A stretch of DNA of 64,000 bases from Pictodentalium vernedei (lineage: Eukaryota; Mollusca; Scaphopoda; Dentaliida; Dentaliidae): the NCBI GenBank assembly GCA_031216915.1, contig CM062289.1:443433587-443497586 (forward strand), given 5' to 3'. Positions 1 through 11,232 of this stretch are shown piece by piece (the stretch's first letter is position 1; every line of letters starts with the position of its first letter). A program made the position numbers and the translations under genes. The notes below the pieces were generated by a model. That model ran no database searches and had not been told where the DNA came from. It worked only from the letters and a program-made list of their open reading frames with translations.

Positions 1-3000
1 CTGACATTAAACTAAGTTCAGGTGATTATTGCCTTTATTCTACTGCCCATATCTGACATTAAACTAAGTTCATGTGATTATGGCCTTTATTCTACTGCCC
101 ATATCTGACATTAAACTAAGTTCAGGTGATTATTGCCTTTATTCTACTGCCCATATCTGACATTAAACTAAGTTCATGTGATTATGGCCTTTATTCTACT
201 GCCCATATCTGACATTAAACTAAGTTCAGGTGATTATTGCCTTTATTCTACTGCCCATATCTGACATTAAACTAAGTTCATGTGATTATGGCCTTTATTC
301 TACTGCCCATATCTGACATTAAACTAAGTTCAGGTGATTATTGCCTTTATTCTACTGCCCATATCTGACATTAAACTAAGTTCATGTGATTATGGCCTTT
401 ATTCTACTGCCCATATCTGACATTAAACTAAGTTCAGGTGATTATTGCCTTTATTCTACTGCCCATATCTGACATTAAACTAAGTTCATGTGATTATGGC
501 CTTTATTCTACTGCCCATATCTGACATTAAACTAAGTTCAGGTGATTATTTATTGCCTTTATTCTACTGCCCATATCTGACATTAAACTAAGTTCATGTG
601 ATTATGGCCTTTATTCTACTGCCCATATCTGACATTAAACTAAGTTCAGGTGATTATTGCCTTTATTCTACTGCCCATATCTTACATTAAACTAAGTTCA
701 GGTGATTATGGCCTTTATTCTACTGCCCATATCTGACATTAAACTAAGTTCAGGTGATTATGGCCTTTATTCTACTGCCCATATCTGACATTAAACTAAG
801 TTCATGTGATTATGGCCTTTATTCTACTGCCCATATCTGACATTAAACTAAGTTCAGGTGATTATTGCCTTTATTCTACTGCCCATATCTGACATTAAAC
901 TAAGTTCATGTGATTATGGCCTTTATTCTACTGCCCATATCTGACATTAAACTAAGTTCAGGTGATTATTGCCTTTATTCTACTGCCCATATCTGACATT
1001 AAACTAAGTTCATGTGATTATGGCCTTTATTCTACTGCCCATATCTGACATTAAACTAAGTTCAGGTGATTATTGCCTTTATTCTACTGCCCATATCTGA
1101 CATTAAACTAAGTTCATGTGATTATGGCCTTTATTCTACTGCCCATATCTGACATTAAACTAAGTTCAGGTGATTATTGCCTTTATTCTACTGCCCATAT
1201 CTGACATTAAACTAAGTTCATGTGATTATGGCATTTATTCTACTGCCCATATCTGACATTAAACTAAGTTCAGGTGATTATTGCCTTTATTCTACTGCTC
1301 ATATCTTACATTAAACTAAGTTCAGGTGATTATGGCCTTTATTCTACTGCCCATATCTGACATTAAACTAAGTTCAGGTGATTATTGCCTTTATTCTACT
1401 GCCCATATCTGACATTAAACTAAGTTCATGTGATTATCGCCTTTATTCTACTGCCCATATCTGACATTAAACTAAGTTCAGGTGATTATTGCCTTTATTC
1501 TACTGCCCATATCTTACATTAAACTAAGTTCAGGTGATTATGGCCTTTATTCTACTGCCCATATCTGACATTAAACTAAGTTCAGGTGATTATTGCCTTT
1601 ATTCTACTGCCCATATCTTACATTAAACTAAGTTCATGTGATTATGGCCTTTATTCTACTGCCCATATCTGACATTAAACTAAGTTCAGGTGATTATTGC
1701 CTTTATTCTACTGCCCATATCTTACATTAAACTAAATTCAGGTGATTATTGCCTTTATTCTACTGCCCATATCTTACATTAAACTAAGTTCAGGTGATTA
1801 TGGCCTTTATTCTACTGCCCATATCTGACATTAAACTAAGTTCAGGTGATTATTGCCTTTATTCTACTGCCCATATCTGACATTAAACTAAGTTCAGGTG
1901 ATTATGGCCTTTATTCTACTGCCCATATCTGACATTAAACTAAGTTCAGGTGATTATTGCCTTTATTCTACTGCCCATATCTTACATTAAACTAAGTTCA
2001 GGTGATTATGGCCTTTATTCTACTGCCCATATCTGACATTAAACTAAGTTCAGGTGATTATGGCCTTTATTCTACTGCCCATATCTGACATTAAACTAAG
2101 TTCAGGTGATTATTGCCTTTATTCTACTGCCCATATCTGACATTAAACTAAGTTCAGGTGATTATGGCCTTTATTCTACTGCCCATATCTGACATTAAAC
2201 TAAGTTCAGGTGATTATTGCCTTTATTCTACTGCCCATATCTGACATTAAACTAAGTTCAGGTGATTATGGCCTTTATTCTACTGCCCATATCTGACATT
2301 AAACTAAGTTCAGGTGATTATTGCCTTTATTCTACTGCCCATATCTGACATTAAACTAAGTTCAGGTGATTATGGCCTTTATTCTACTGCCCATATCTGA
2401 CATTAAACTAAGTTCAGGTGATTATTGCCTTTATTCTACTGCCCATATCTGACATTAAACTAAGTTGAGGTGATTATGGCCTTTATTCTACTGCCCATAT
2501 CTGACATTAAACTTAGTTCAGGTGATTATTGCCTTTATTCTACTGCCCATATCTGACATTAAACTAAGTTCAGGTGATTATGGCCTTTATTCTACTGCCC
2601 ATATCTGACATTAAACTAAGTTCAGGTGATTATGGCCTTTATTCTACTGCCCATATCTGACATTAAACTAAGTTCAGGTGATTATGGCCTTTATTCTACT
2701 GCCCATATCTGACATTAAACTAAGTTCAGGTGATTATTGCCTTTATTCTACTGCACATATCTGACATTAAACTAAGTTCAGGTGATTATGGCCTTTATTC
2801 TACTGCCCATATCTGACATTAAACTAAGTTCAGGTGATTATTGCCTTTATTCTACTGCCCATATCCGACTTTAAACTAAGTTCAGGTGATTATGGCCTTT
2901 ATTCTACTGCCCATATCTGACATTAAACTAAGTTCAGGTGATTATTGCCTTTATTCTACTGCCCATATCTGACATTAAACTAAGTTCAGGTGATTATGGC

Positions 3001-3377
3001 CTTTATTCTACTGCCCATATCTGACATTAAACTAAGTTCAGGTGATTATGGCCTTTATTCTACTGCCCATATCTGACATTAAACTAAGTTCAGGTGATTA
3101 TGGCCTTTATTCTACTGCCCATATCTGACATTAAACTAAGTTGAAGTGATTATTGCCTTTATTCTACTGCCCATATCTTACATTAAACTAAGTTCAGGTG
3201 ATTATGGCCTTTATTCTACTGCCCATATCTGACATTAAACTAAGTTCAGGTGATTATGGCCTTTATTCTACTGCCCATATCTGACATTAAACTAAGTTCA
3301 GGTGATTATGACCTTTATTCTACTGCCCATACCTGACATTAATCTAAGTTCAGGTGATTATGGCCTTTATTCTACTG
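1..3377. repeat. 52-bp satellite array with dimeric higher-order structure
   Basis: About 65 head-to-tail copies of a 52-bp unit starting CTGACATTAAACTAAGTTCA. The array is cut by the window edge on the left and ends at 3377, where the phase is lost. In the first third, two variants alternate strictly: one with CAGGTGATTATTGCC and one with CATGTGATTATGGCC, giving a 104-bp dimer. From about 1640 onward the CATG form disappears and a hybrid (CAGGTGATTATGGCC) alternates instead. One unit (521-576) has a 4-bp TATT duplication. Units beginning CTTACATT recur at several places (for example about 682, 1306, 1513), mostly next to the hybrid form. No open reading frame or unique spacer is present. Similarity between units is very high, which implies recent homogenisation. 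Confidence 0.98.
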
Positions 3378-3809
3378 TAAATCAAACATCAGGGTAAAAA
3401 CTCTTCGTCTAAATTGCAAAATGAGAACAAAGACAGTGGCGGAGCTACGGGGGGCAGGAGGGGAGCATTCCCCCCCCCCCCCAAATGAAGGCTTTGCCCC
3501 CCCCCCCCAGATGCCCCCCAACCATCTCGCATGCATTTTCATCCACCCTCACACACAAACACATTCAGTCACTCTCTCTCTCTCACACACACACCCCTCT
3601 CTTTTTTTATTCCCAATAATTTCCCATACACACTTAGCTCAAAGCCTCAGGCTAGCTGATGAACACATCCAGGCAGTAGAGATTTAAAGACTCGGATGCA
3701 GATACTTATAAGTTATAATTACGTTATGAGCCAACAAAGGCATGTCTATCCATATCCCTTGTCTAAAAAAATTCATGGATTTCGCATTATGACAGACGGG
3801 CATTATGAG

Positions 3810-3814
3810 TCTCT

Positions 3815-3864
<50 letters not shown>
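3810..3864. repeat. (TC)n microsatellite
   Basis: About 27 CT dinucleotides with one interruption (CTCCTC), inside the hAT-like element. Confidence 0.95.
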
Positions 3865-3936
3865 GCACAGACCCACCAACCAGACGCGGATCCAGGATTT
3901 TTTGAAAGGAGGACCGCTAATTACCATTACATTTAG

Positions 3937-4045
3937 TCAAAACTTGGACCCAAAGTCCGAAATATAATTTTGTGGTTTGGTACGTCCACAGGACGTACCA
4001 AACCAAAAAAGTATATTACGGACTTTGGGTCCAAGTTTGGACTAC
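3937..4045. repeat. Inverted repeat (hairpin) inside hAT-like element
   Basis: AACTTGGACCCAAAGTCCG on the left pairs with CGGACTTTGGGTCCAAGTT on the right. The centre is a second perfect arm pair, GGTTTGGTACGTCC / GGACGTACCAAACC, around a 3-base loop near 3990. Confidence 0.9.
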
Positions 4046-4193
4046 CTCATAACAAAGTAATGATATGATCCTTTACGCATTTGCCCCCCCCCCCCCCCTC
4101 ATGGGAGTCTGCCCCCCTAGTTGCCCCCCCCCCCCCCCCACAAAAAAATTTCTGGCGCCGCCACTGAACAAAGATCGTTATTTATTACTTCAC

Positions 4194-4627
4194 CACCTGG
4201 CATTCTTAAAAATACAGGAGGGCAATCTCTCCCCTCCCATGGCCTAGGGAAGCGATTAGCTCTCCTCAAGCTTAAAAAAGATAAAAGTGGTAAAATGAAG
4301 TTTTACTATTAACGAATTCTGCCTACGTATAAAGTGGGTTTTATTTGGTGCTGCTAACAAGGTAGTCTCTGTGAGACGGCTACACCACTTCTCAAACGCC
4401 ACCGGGCAGCGGCAAGGCCCAGAGGTGTGGGAGGGGCACTGTGGCCGCCTTTCAGAGAGCACTAACATAGCAGAGATCTGAAAAGGTGTGGGTCTCAGGA
4501 ATAGGCAGGCTGTTACGGTAATCAATTTTTCCTAAGACCGGGAGGGCTAGTTTTTCGCCTTCCTTAATTTGTTTAAGGCGAGCAGTAGGCGACCGAATAA
4601 ATCGCATTCCTGAAAATACCAGGCCTG
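4194..4627. mobile_element. J-family non-autonomous DNA transposon, copy 1
   Basis: Begins CACCTGGCATTC and ends CCAGGCCTG, with subterminal AGGAGGGC / TTCCTG motifs mirrored at both ends. It is flanked by a 6-bp direct repeat CTTCAC (4188-4193 and 4628-4633). The same family sits in the gypsy integrase (15820-16606), also with a 6-bp duplication, so the length seems characteristic. No coding capacity. The region from 4246 onward is duplicated at 5067. Confidence 0.7.
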
Positions 4628-4740
4628 CTTCACCGGAAAACTCGCAGATTATTCACATTTGAAAAATACGTAGATAGTAATGTTTAGTCCAAGTCGAAGA
4701 TAAATGCGGAGTTCAAACCAATTGGCGAAATGTTAAATTT

Positions 4741-5066
4741 ATTTATTTATTGTTGTTTAAGGTCACATATTTCTACACAATGGCTAATCAAGACCACGAC
4801 AGTTTTACGGGTGGAGAAAGCCGGAGTACCTGGGGAGAACCACAGAGCAACGGCGAGCAACTGTCAGCTCCATAACATACTAACTCCATGCAAGCAGGGT
4901 TAGCACTGGTTGAAGACAAGTGCACCATCGACATACAGTTTTAGTACACAACGCCACCGTGCCCCCACCTGGGCAATGGGGTGAAGTGTTTTGTCCAAGG
5001 ACACAACGTGGTTGTCCCTCTAGGCTTACAGTCTGCACCTCTACCTACTGAACCACCGCGCCCCCT
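4741..5066 (-). mobile_element. SINE-1 copy 1 (degenerate tRNA head)
   Basis: On the minus strand the order is: head remnant (GGGGGCGCGGTGG, then a deleted tRNA-like part), conserved body with a diverged GTCCTTGG block, then tail ending CACATAAATAAATAAA-like. The B box is lost and replaced by a short junction near 5025. It sits at the same position in its duplicated unit as SINE-1 copy 3, so both descend from one insertion. Confidence 0.85.
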
Positions 5067-5445
5067 AGGAGAGCGATTAGCTCTCCTCAAGCTTGCAAAA
5101 GCTAAAAGTGGTAAAATGAAGTTTTACTATTAATGAATTCTGCCAATATATATAGTGGGCTTTGTACATTTTATTTGGTGCTGCAAACAAGGTAGTCTAT
5201 GTGAGACAGCTACACCGTCCCGCTCCGTGTCGCGGCCCGGAGGTGTGGGAGGTGCAGAGTGGCCGCCTTACAGAGCGCACTAACATAGCAGAGATCTGAT
5301 AAGATGTGGGTTTCAGGAATAGGCAGGCTGTTATGGTAATAATTTTTTTCTAAGACCAGGAGGGCTAGTTTTTCGCCCTCCTTAATTTGTTCAAGGTGAG
5401 CAGCAGGCGAGCGAATAAATCGCTTTCCTGTAAATGCCAGGCCTG
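5067..5445. mobile_element. J-family copy 2, 5'-truncated by local duplication
   Basis: Near-identical to 4246-4627 apart from point changes. The right end CCAGGCCTG is present at 5445. The left terminus is missing because the duplication breakpoint lies just inside it, directly against the SINE head. The flanking sequence to about 5492 also matches 4628-4680. Confidence 0.85.
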
Positions 5446-5493
5446 CTTGACCGGAAAGCTCGCAGGGTATTCACATTTGAAAAATACGGTAGT

Positions 5494-5860
5494 ACTTATT
5501 TATTTATTAGTGTGTAAGGTCACATACTTATGCACAAATGGCTAATCATGACCGTGACAGTTTTACGGGTGGAGGAAGCCGGAGTCCCCGGAGAGAACCA
5601 CCGAGCAACGACGAGCAGCTGCCAGCTCCCCAACATCGTAACTCCACACTGCAGCACAGGCAGGGTTAGATTGGTTGAAGACATGCGCACCATCGACGTG
5701 TAGTACGTCATCGTGCCGCCATGTGGACAATCGGGGTTAAGTGTCTTGCCCAAGGACACAGCGCGGAAGTCCATCCGAGGATTAACCGGGCTATACATTG
5801 CTTAACTTCGGTGAACTAACGAGAACCGATTACCGCAACGCCACCGCGCCCCCACGGAGA
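5494..5860 (-). mobile_element. SINE-1 copy 2 (5S rRNA-derived head, CACCAATAAATA-type tail)
   Basis: Read on the minus strand, the first ~90 bases contain a 5S-like internal promoter region (TAACCGG..TCTCGT, then GAAGTTAAGCA) instead of the tRNA-like A and B boxes of its neighbours. The SINE-1 body (CTTGGGCAAGACACTTAA) follows, and the tail is the TGACCTTA..CACTAATAAATAAAT type. It interrupts the second duplicated unit between 5492 and 5861, so it arrived after the duplication. The 5S part is more eroded than in copies 5 and 6. Confidence 0.8.
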
Positions 5861-5916
5861 CAGTAATGTTCAGTCCAAGTCCTAGATAAATGCAAAGTTC
5901 CAACAAATTGGCGAAA

Positions 5917-6267
5917 TTTATTTATTTATCTATTTATTGGTGTATAAGGTCACATATTTCTGCACAATGGCTAATCATGACCACGACAGTTTTACGGCTG
6001 CAGGAAGCCGGAGTATACGGTGAGAAACACAGAGAAACGTCGAGCAACTATCAGCTCCCCAACATTCAAACTCCATACAAGCGGGTTAGCATGGGTTGAA
6101 AACAGGTGCACCATCGACGTGCAGTACGCCTTGGTACACAACGCCACCGTACCCCACGTGGGCAATGGGGGTGAAGTGTCTTGCCCAAGGACACAACGCG
6201 GTTGCCTCAGGTGGGATTCGAAACGAGGACCTCTCGGCTTGCAGCCTGCACCTCTACCAACTTAGCC
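5917..6267 (-). mobile_element. SINE-1 copy 3 (tRNA head)
   Basis: Minus-strand SINE with B box GGTTCGAATCC-like (here TTTCGAATCCC) near 6210, body and TAAATA tail. The extreme 5' end is lost (AGTTGG then unrelated A-rich sequence and TAAATAAATAAATA at 6280-6298). It follows the same GGCGAAAT flank as copy 1, showing it is the duplicated partner. Confidence 0.85.
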
Positions 6268-7341
6268 AATAAAACAAAAAAAAATAAATAAATAAATACA
6301 CACTGTCAAGATACAGTATCGTTTCTTACAGTTTCCAAACGCTTCTTGTTGTTCAGGTCAACGTGTACTGTTCACCTGGAGAACGTCGATCCTTCAGAGA
6401 AATAATTTCTTTCGAGCCAAGTGGATGATCGCGTCTATTACAGCAAGAGGAGAGTGCTTGAGCTGCGAATTATTAAAAAAAATACTAATGCCTTCGGCTC
6501 AGATGAAGAATATTCGAAGCGGCATAATTAAACAGATAAGTTCTGGCCACGTTAAATTCTCACGAAACGGCGTTAGTTAAGCTTTTTATTGCACAGATGT
6601 TCAGTTTGAGACAAACAGGCACTGCAAAGTGATGGATTAAATCGATTTGGTTTTATTATGAAGAAAGCCCGGAGCAACAAAATTAAGATTGAATTAGAGA
6701 GTGGTCAGACATCTGAAACAATATGAGATCGAACACAAGAAGCAGGGCGCCATTGACGCTGATGCTTCACCTCGTGCAACAACATCAATTTGATAATTGA
6801 ATGCGAATGGATATATCGTTATTTGGTCTTCCAGTAATGGCATGTTTAACCGCATTCTTTCAAAGCGTTTCGGAAAGTGTCTCTCCAAACACAGGAATTC
6901 TTCTGCCCTCTTTGGGAAAGGGTCCGGGGCCCATGCCATTGGAAACATTTGCGTCATGGGGGCACAAATTGGGAATTTGTTGTGGGGGCGAAGAAACATG
7001 CAAAGACTTAGAAATTTGACATTCAAATTGAACAGAGAATATTAAATCGGATACCTAGCCAAGTGCATGTTTACTACAAGTAAGTTTTACAACAAAACAT
7101 CATCCATGGAATCTTGCTCACCTCTGTCTCTGTAGCCTTTTATAAAACTGCACTTATGAGATATATGAAGAAATATACTTATATGTTCATCAAAATGACA
7201 GTTGAGGCATTGCACTGTGATATCTGGTGAATGATTTCAGAGATAGTTGCGCGTCTGGCAAGCACACATTCCACACACTGAGCTGTGGAAGACATGGATG
7301 GTCAGTCAGAGCAGGGAATTTACCACATCCAGTCCAAGACC
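6268..7341. other. Unassigned spacer
   Basis: AT-rich sequence without recognisable repeats. Open frames of 72-110 codons on both strands at 6694-7045 overlap one another, lack homology I can recognise and have no codon signal. The part from about 7190 is probably 3' untranslated sequence of the Tc1-like element on the minus strand. Confidence 0.6.
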
Positions 7342-8326
7342 TCAATACCTTATAAATCCCCCTCGGTTCGCGAAACAAGAGCGGATCCGAAGTGGCATAC
7401 TTCTCACCAAACGTCCAATATCAGCTTGACTGATGTATATTCCATTCTTCCTGCTGTGCGGCGACGAATTCCTGGACATCGGTAGGGGCTGTTGGCGTTG
7501 TCGAAGGCATCTGCCAAGCATATCCCAGACGTGCTCGATTGGTGAAAGGTTTGATGGACTGTACTGGCCAAGGCAGTGTAGTGATGCTCTGCTCTTGGAG
7601 GAACTCTGTAGCGACGCGGACCCTTGCATTGTCATCTTGGAAAATGAATCGACGGCCGTGACGTTGCGCCAATGGCACCACATGGGCTGCTAACATAGTG
7701 TCGCAGTAGTACTGCCTTGTGACACGCCCTTGGATGACATGTAATGCTGTTCTGTTTGTTGCGGTTATGCCTCCCCACACTATAACCGACCCACCGCCAA
7801 AACGATCGTGCTGCCTAACAGTTACGTCATGGAATCGTTCGTTCCGCCGCCGCCACACTCTGTTTCGCCTGTCGTGGTAGTCGAGAGAGAACCTCAATCG
7901 GAAAACACGACGTTGATCCACCGACGATTGTCCCAGCGCTTTCGTGCTCCAACCAATTACGCCTTGCTGCGATATGATGTTCAGTCAAACGTGGAATTAT
8001 TCGAGGTCGTCGACCGTACAAATTCCAGCTGTGTAGGCGATTTCGGATATCTGTCGCTCGGTGCAGTTGCTGTCCAATTTCTGAGGCACTTTGTTGGGGG
8101 TTACGTAATGCTGTGGTTCGGATGAAGTGATCTTGGTTAGCAGTTGTCGCCCTTGGACGACCTGACCGACGTCTGTTACCAATATTGCCTGTCTAACGGT
8201 GGCGTGACCACAACCTGCTAATCACCGGTTGAGTAACGTTGAGAATTTGAGCCACTGCAGTCTGACTGTTGCCAGCTGCAACATGCCAACGGTACGTAAA
8301 CGTTCGTCACGTGTCAGTCTTCGCAT
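7342..8326 (-). pseudogene. Tc1/mariner transposase, frameshifted
   Basis: Minus-strand remains of a cut-and-paste transposase of the Tc1/mariner (DDE) superfamily. A start codon at 8324-8326 opens MRRLTRDERLRTVGM, the N-terminal helix-turn-helix region. After a frameshift near 8285, AVAQILNVTQPVISRLW continues the paired-like domain, with a stop codon in the linker near 8190. The catalytic core follows: GGGSVIVWGGI, FIFQDDNAR (second aspartate) and, after another frameshift near 7565, SPIEHVWDML with the third acidic residue. A further frameshift lies at the first catalytic aspartate (near 7875). The C-terminal end is at 7342. At least four lesions are visible, so it is inactive. I could not fix the terminal inverted repeats. 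Confidence 0.88.
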
Positions 8327-8654
8327 ACCTCAAAAGTTACGTTTCGACCAGAAACTTTTGATGGATGAGTTTGTACTAAGAAAAGAACGATGAGACCTCT
8401 GAAAAAGCACGTCCAGTACAAATGAAAATTTCAAATGGTACTCCACAGACATTAAGGCGCTCGTGCGAAAAAAAACTGCATGGAGTTATCGAGGGCCGGA
8501 GACATGCACGATCCACACTAAACTTGGTAACATATTGATGTGTCCACTCACGTGTATCCAATACTATTTTAAGAAAATATCAACATCAGTTTGGATATCC
8601 CCTACTTTTTTTTAATGGTATATCAGTAAAAGATCGTGATAACAGCAATCCAGG

Positions 8655-8825
8655 GGAAATGGTCCGTGATGCTATTGTTTTCGGCATAAATAATAAAGTA
8701 CGTGAAAAATGTATAAATCAAGGTTCCGATCTTACACTTGAGTTTGCCGTTGATTTTGCACGAACCCGTGAGTTATCAAAATCACAATTCAAGTCTATGA
8801 GACAAATCAGTACATTTTGTGAATA
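8655..8825 (+). pseudogene. gypsy gag fragment
   Basis: One open frame of about 57 codons containing VRDAIVFGINNKVRE and SDLTLEFAVDFARTRELS, which resembles the capsid C-terminal region of Ty3/gypsy Gag (the usual VFGIxDxxVRExLL...DLTLxKA pattern). It is cut on the right by the insertions at 8965 and 9161. The N-terminal part of Gag is not recognisable. Confidence 0.75.
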
Positions 8826-8964
8826 AACAAAAACATTACAATAAGGAATGTAAAAATGTGAAGAGTACCTCTCACACCAAGCTTCAATTCAAAGAAAGAC
8901 CATAAAATGAAACAAACTCCATTTTCATCAAACCAAAATAAAAAGTTTCTATGCAGATATAGAG

Positions 8965-9106
8965 GATATGGAATGAGTGTTTTTCTTATATAATATTTAT
9001 AAAACGAGTCTAGGAATTTTCCGTTTTGGCGAGCCTCTGGCGAGCGCAAACGGAAAATTCAGACGAGTTTCATAAATATTATATGAGAAAAACACTCATT
9101 TCATAT
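8965..9106. mobile_element. Palindromic MITE inserted in gypsy gag
   Basis: Arms of about 65 bp (ATATGGAATGAGTGTTTTTC on the left, complement ending CACTCATTTCATAT on the right) surround a short GCGAGCCTCTGGCGAGC centre. There are a few mismatches between arms. No other copy in this window. Confidence 0.8.
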
Positions 9107-9160
9107 TCTATTTATCACATGACACACACACGCACAAATTAGCCACTTGGTATGACTTTC

Positions 9161-9356
9161 TAACCGATCACCTAACTTGAGTTGCAGACGGCACTTGGAT
9201 CACTAAAAATTTTCATTTTTTCCTTCCAAAACATAGGTTATGACCCCTCACTGGAACGAGCTCGTTCCAATGAGGGGTCATAACTTATGTTTTGGAAGCA
9301 AAAAGTGAAAATATAAAAAAAAATGAATGGCGTTTTTCTTGTAGGTAAAAGATTAA
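9161..9356. mobile_element. PB-family MITE copy 1 (degenerate piggyBac-like)
   Basis: The left end CCGATCACCTAAC and right end GTAGGTAAAAGATTAA are degraded forms of the CCCTTTACCTAAC / GTTAGGTAAAGGG ends of this family. The centre (9224-9297) is a near-perfect palindrome, TTCCAAAACATAGGTTATGA and its complement around GGAACGAGCTCGTTCC. Confidence 0.75.
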
Positions 9357-9640
9357 TACAATATAATCCACCCTAAATAGGACAGATAACGTAAATTCTC
9401 CCTAGTGAAAATTCTGAAATTATGCAAATGTCACCCAATTGTATTTTGTTTAGCCAATCAAATTGTCCAATTTTGAAATTGACCAATGAAAGCTCCCAAC
9501 TCTAATTATGCAAATTATGAAAATGTGGCCCAGTTTTATTTTGTTCAGCCAATCGAATTGTCTAGTTTTGAAATTGACCAATGAAATTGACGGGAGGCTT
9601 TATTTATCACTGATTAATATGAAAACAAAATATCTAATGT
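9357..9640. repeat. Two diverged direct repeats between gag and zinc knuckle
   Basis: An ~80-bp segment is present twice (about 9409-9488 and 9499-9588), sharing AATTATGCAAAT, CAGCCAATC and TTTTGAAATTGACCAATGAA. It separates gag from the nucleocapsid coding sequence, so it is part of the insertions here. No family recognised. Confidence 0.6.
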
Positions 9641-9689
9641 TTTAAAGTGAACAAAACGGACGAGTCATATGATAAATTGTGGTAACAAC

Positions 9690-10032
9690 CAGGAAGTGCG
9701 TAAATGTCCTCTTTTGGGACACAATGCAAAAAGTGCCACAAATACAACCATTTTTGCATCTGTCTGCTTATCACAGAAATAGACATTTCATTCATCGAAG
9801 AAAATGAACTTTCTTGAGATAAATGATACAGACAGTGATGATTTCTTTGTTGGAATGCTCGCCGAGGCTCATATAAATGTTAATTCAGTCAAATTTGATG
9901 AATGGGTGGAAAATTTATTTTTGAAAGATAAGCAAATAACTTTTCAATTGGACATAGGTGGCAAATGCTATGTTTTACCACTGTCAGCATTGAAACAGAC
10001 TGAACCAAATGTTCATTTTAATAAGGTTGAGA
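9690..10032 (+). pseudogene. gypsy nucleocapsid zinc knuckle and aspartic protease start
   Basis: Near 9715-9765 one frame reads GTQCKKCHKYNHFCIC, a CCHC-type zinc knuckle of the arrangement seen in gypsy Gag-Pol. From 9804 an open frame continues with a variable acidic linker and then ITFQLDIGGKCYVLPLSAL, the active-site strand of a retropepsin. The usual Asp-Thr/Ser-Gly triad reads Asp-Ile-Gly here, so even this part is probably inactive. Coding is broken at 10033 by SINE-1 copy 4; the sequence AAGGTTGAGA resumes at 12117. Confidence 0.8.
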
Positions 10033-10513
10033 TGGGAGCGCGGTGGCTCAGTAGGTAGGGGTGCAGGCTGCAAGCCGAGAGGTCCTCGGTTCGAATCCCA
10101 CCTGCAGCAACCGCGTTGTGTCCTTGGGCAAGACACTTCATCTCCATTGCCCGCGAGGGGGCACGATGACGCCGTGTACTAAGGCGTACTGCACGTCGAT
10201 GGTGCGCATGTCTTCAACCAATCTAACCCTGCCTGTGCTGCAGTGCGGAGTTACGATGTTGGGAAGCAGGCAGCTGCACGTCGTTGCTCGGTGGTTCTCT
10301 CCGGGTACTCCGCCTTCCTCCATCCGTAAAACTGTCGCGGTCATGATTAGGACTGTCACGACTAATCGAATAATCGATTGTCGATCGTTCACGCCGAAAT
10401 CGATTAGTATTTTTCGTTGTCGAAGAATCGCTAAATTTTACCCCGTTTTAGACGTTTAATAATTAAAAAAAAAATTGGATAAAAAACTATTGTTTCTGAA
10501 GGTAAAAGGTCAC

Positions 10514-10682
10514 TGAAAGTCGCCTCCTGAGTTCCACTGTGTTCTATGTGCCAGTAGGCACATAGTGTTGAATATTCAGCTTGGAAAACACGCCATGATG
10601 GTAACAGACTCACTTTATTTAGTTTCCAACAAACGAAGAGTTACATTTAGAGAGTTATAAAATGTGGAATGGTAACTGGAAT
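10514..10682 (-). mobile_element. Half D-palindrome plus inverted partial gypsy LTR
   Basis: 10514-10565 is half of a D hairpin (CTGAGTTCCACTGTGTTC, then CTATGTGCCAGTAGGCACATAG). From 10566, TGTTGAATATTCAGC to 10682 is the reverse complement of the 3' part of the gypsy LTR at 19062-19177, including its AATAAA signal. The same arrangement exists at 19062-19230 in opposite orientation. Confidence 0.85.
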
Positions 10683-11224
10683 TAGAGCTGTCACGATTAA
10701 TCGATTAATCGATTGTTGATCGGTCACGGCGAAATCGATTAGTATTTTTCGTTGTCGAATAATCGGTAAATTATATCCCGTTTTAGACGTTTAATAATTA
10801 AAAGAAAATATGTTGAAAAAACTATTGTTTCTAAAGGTAAAGAGTTAAGAACATCGATGTTAAACCCCAAGAAGCTATTGGAAGCATTTGTCTTTCAGGT
10901 ACATTCATCAAAGCTTTGATGTTCTGAACTTTTGAACCGTCAGTGTAATAATCAAGACCGGTCGGCAGTTGCGAACTTCGCAACTGCCGACCGGTCTTGA
11001 TTATTACACTGACGGTTCAAAAGTTCAGAACATCAAAGCTTTGAATGTATCTCAAAGAGGATCGTCTTCGTTGTTTACTTGAGGAAGGTCAACCGACTTC
11101 GACTTCATTTCTAACGACTTCAAAGAAAGGGAGAGGGAGGGTCATCTAGGTACGATTAATCGATTACTATCGATTATTTGCGACGATTAATCGATTCCCA
11201 AATTAAAAAATCGTGACAGCCCTA
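10683..11224. mobile_element. hAT-C element, inner copy
   Basis: Full-length ~542-bp hAT-C (TAGAGCTGTCACGA to CGTGACAGCCCTA) with an intact central palindrome (about 10911-11048, arms of ~65 bp). Flanks are ACTGGAAT on the left and ATTAGAAT on the right, 6 of 8 identical. The left flank is the same LTR position that carries hAT-C copy 2 at 18521-19061. Confidence 0.9.
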
Positions 11225-11232
11225 ATTAGAAT

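Larger units (their letters stand above)
3434..4166. mobile_element. Non-autonomous hAT-like element, CAGTGGCGG ends
   Basis: The terminal inverted repeats are CAGTGGCGGAGC on the left and its near-complement ending GGCGCCGCCACTG on the right. An identical 8-bp target duplication AACAAAGA lies at 3426-3433 and 4167-4174, as expected of hAT transposition. Just inside each end are long C homopolymers (3470-3482, 3499-3509, 4085-4098, 4124-4139). The interior has no coding capacity: a CT/CA microsatellite near 3570-3600, a (TC)n tract at about 3810-3864, and an inverted repeat at about 3937-4045. Short open frames here are artefacts of the simple repeats. Confidence 0.85.

Noticed and set aside
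1-3377. CRISPR-like array
   Set aside because: The regular 52-bp spacing has no unique spacers; the whole unit is repeated, the window is eukaryotic, and no cas-like gene is near. It is a satellite.
10040-10112. Functional tRNA gene (also at 24310-24388, 28905-28977, 44185-44263, 57105-57176 and 62800-62874)
   Set aside because: A and B boxes are present, but no acceptor or anticodon stem of a full tRNA, and each is followed by the SINE body and A-rich tail with target duplications.
10061-10459. 132-codon plus-strand frame and similar frames over other SINE copies (28626-28967, 43934-44236, 56874-57167)
   Set aside because: Fortuitous translation of GC-richer SINE bodies, repeated on both strands.
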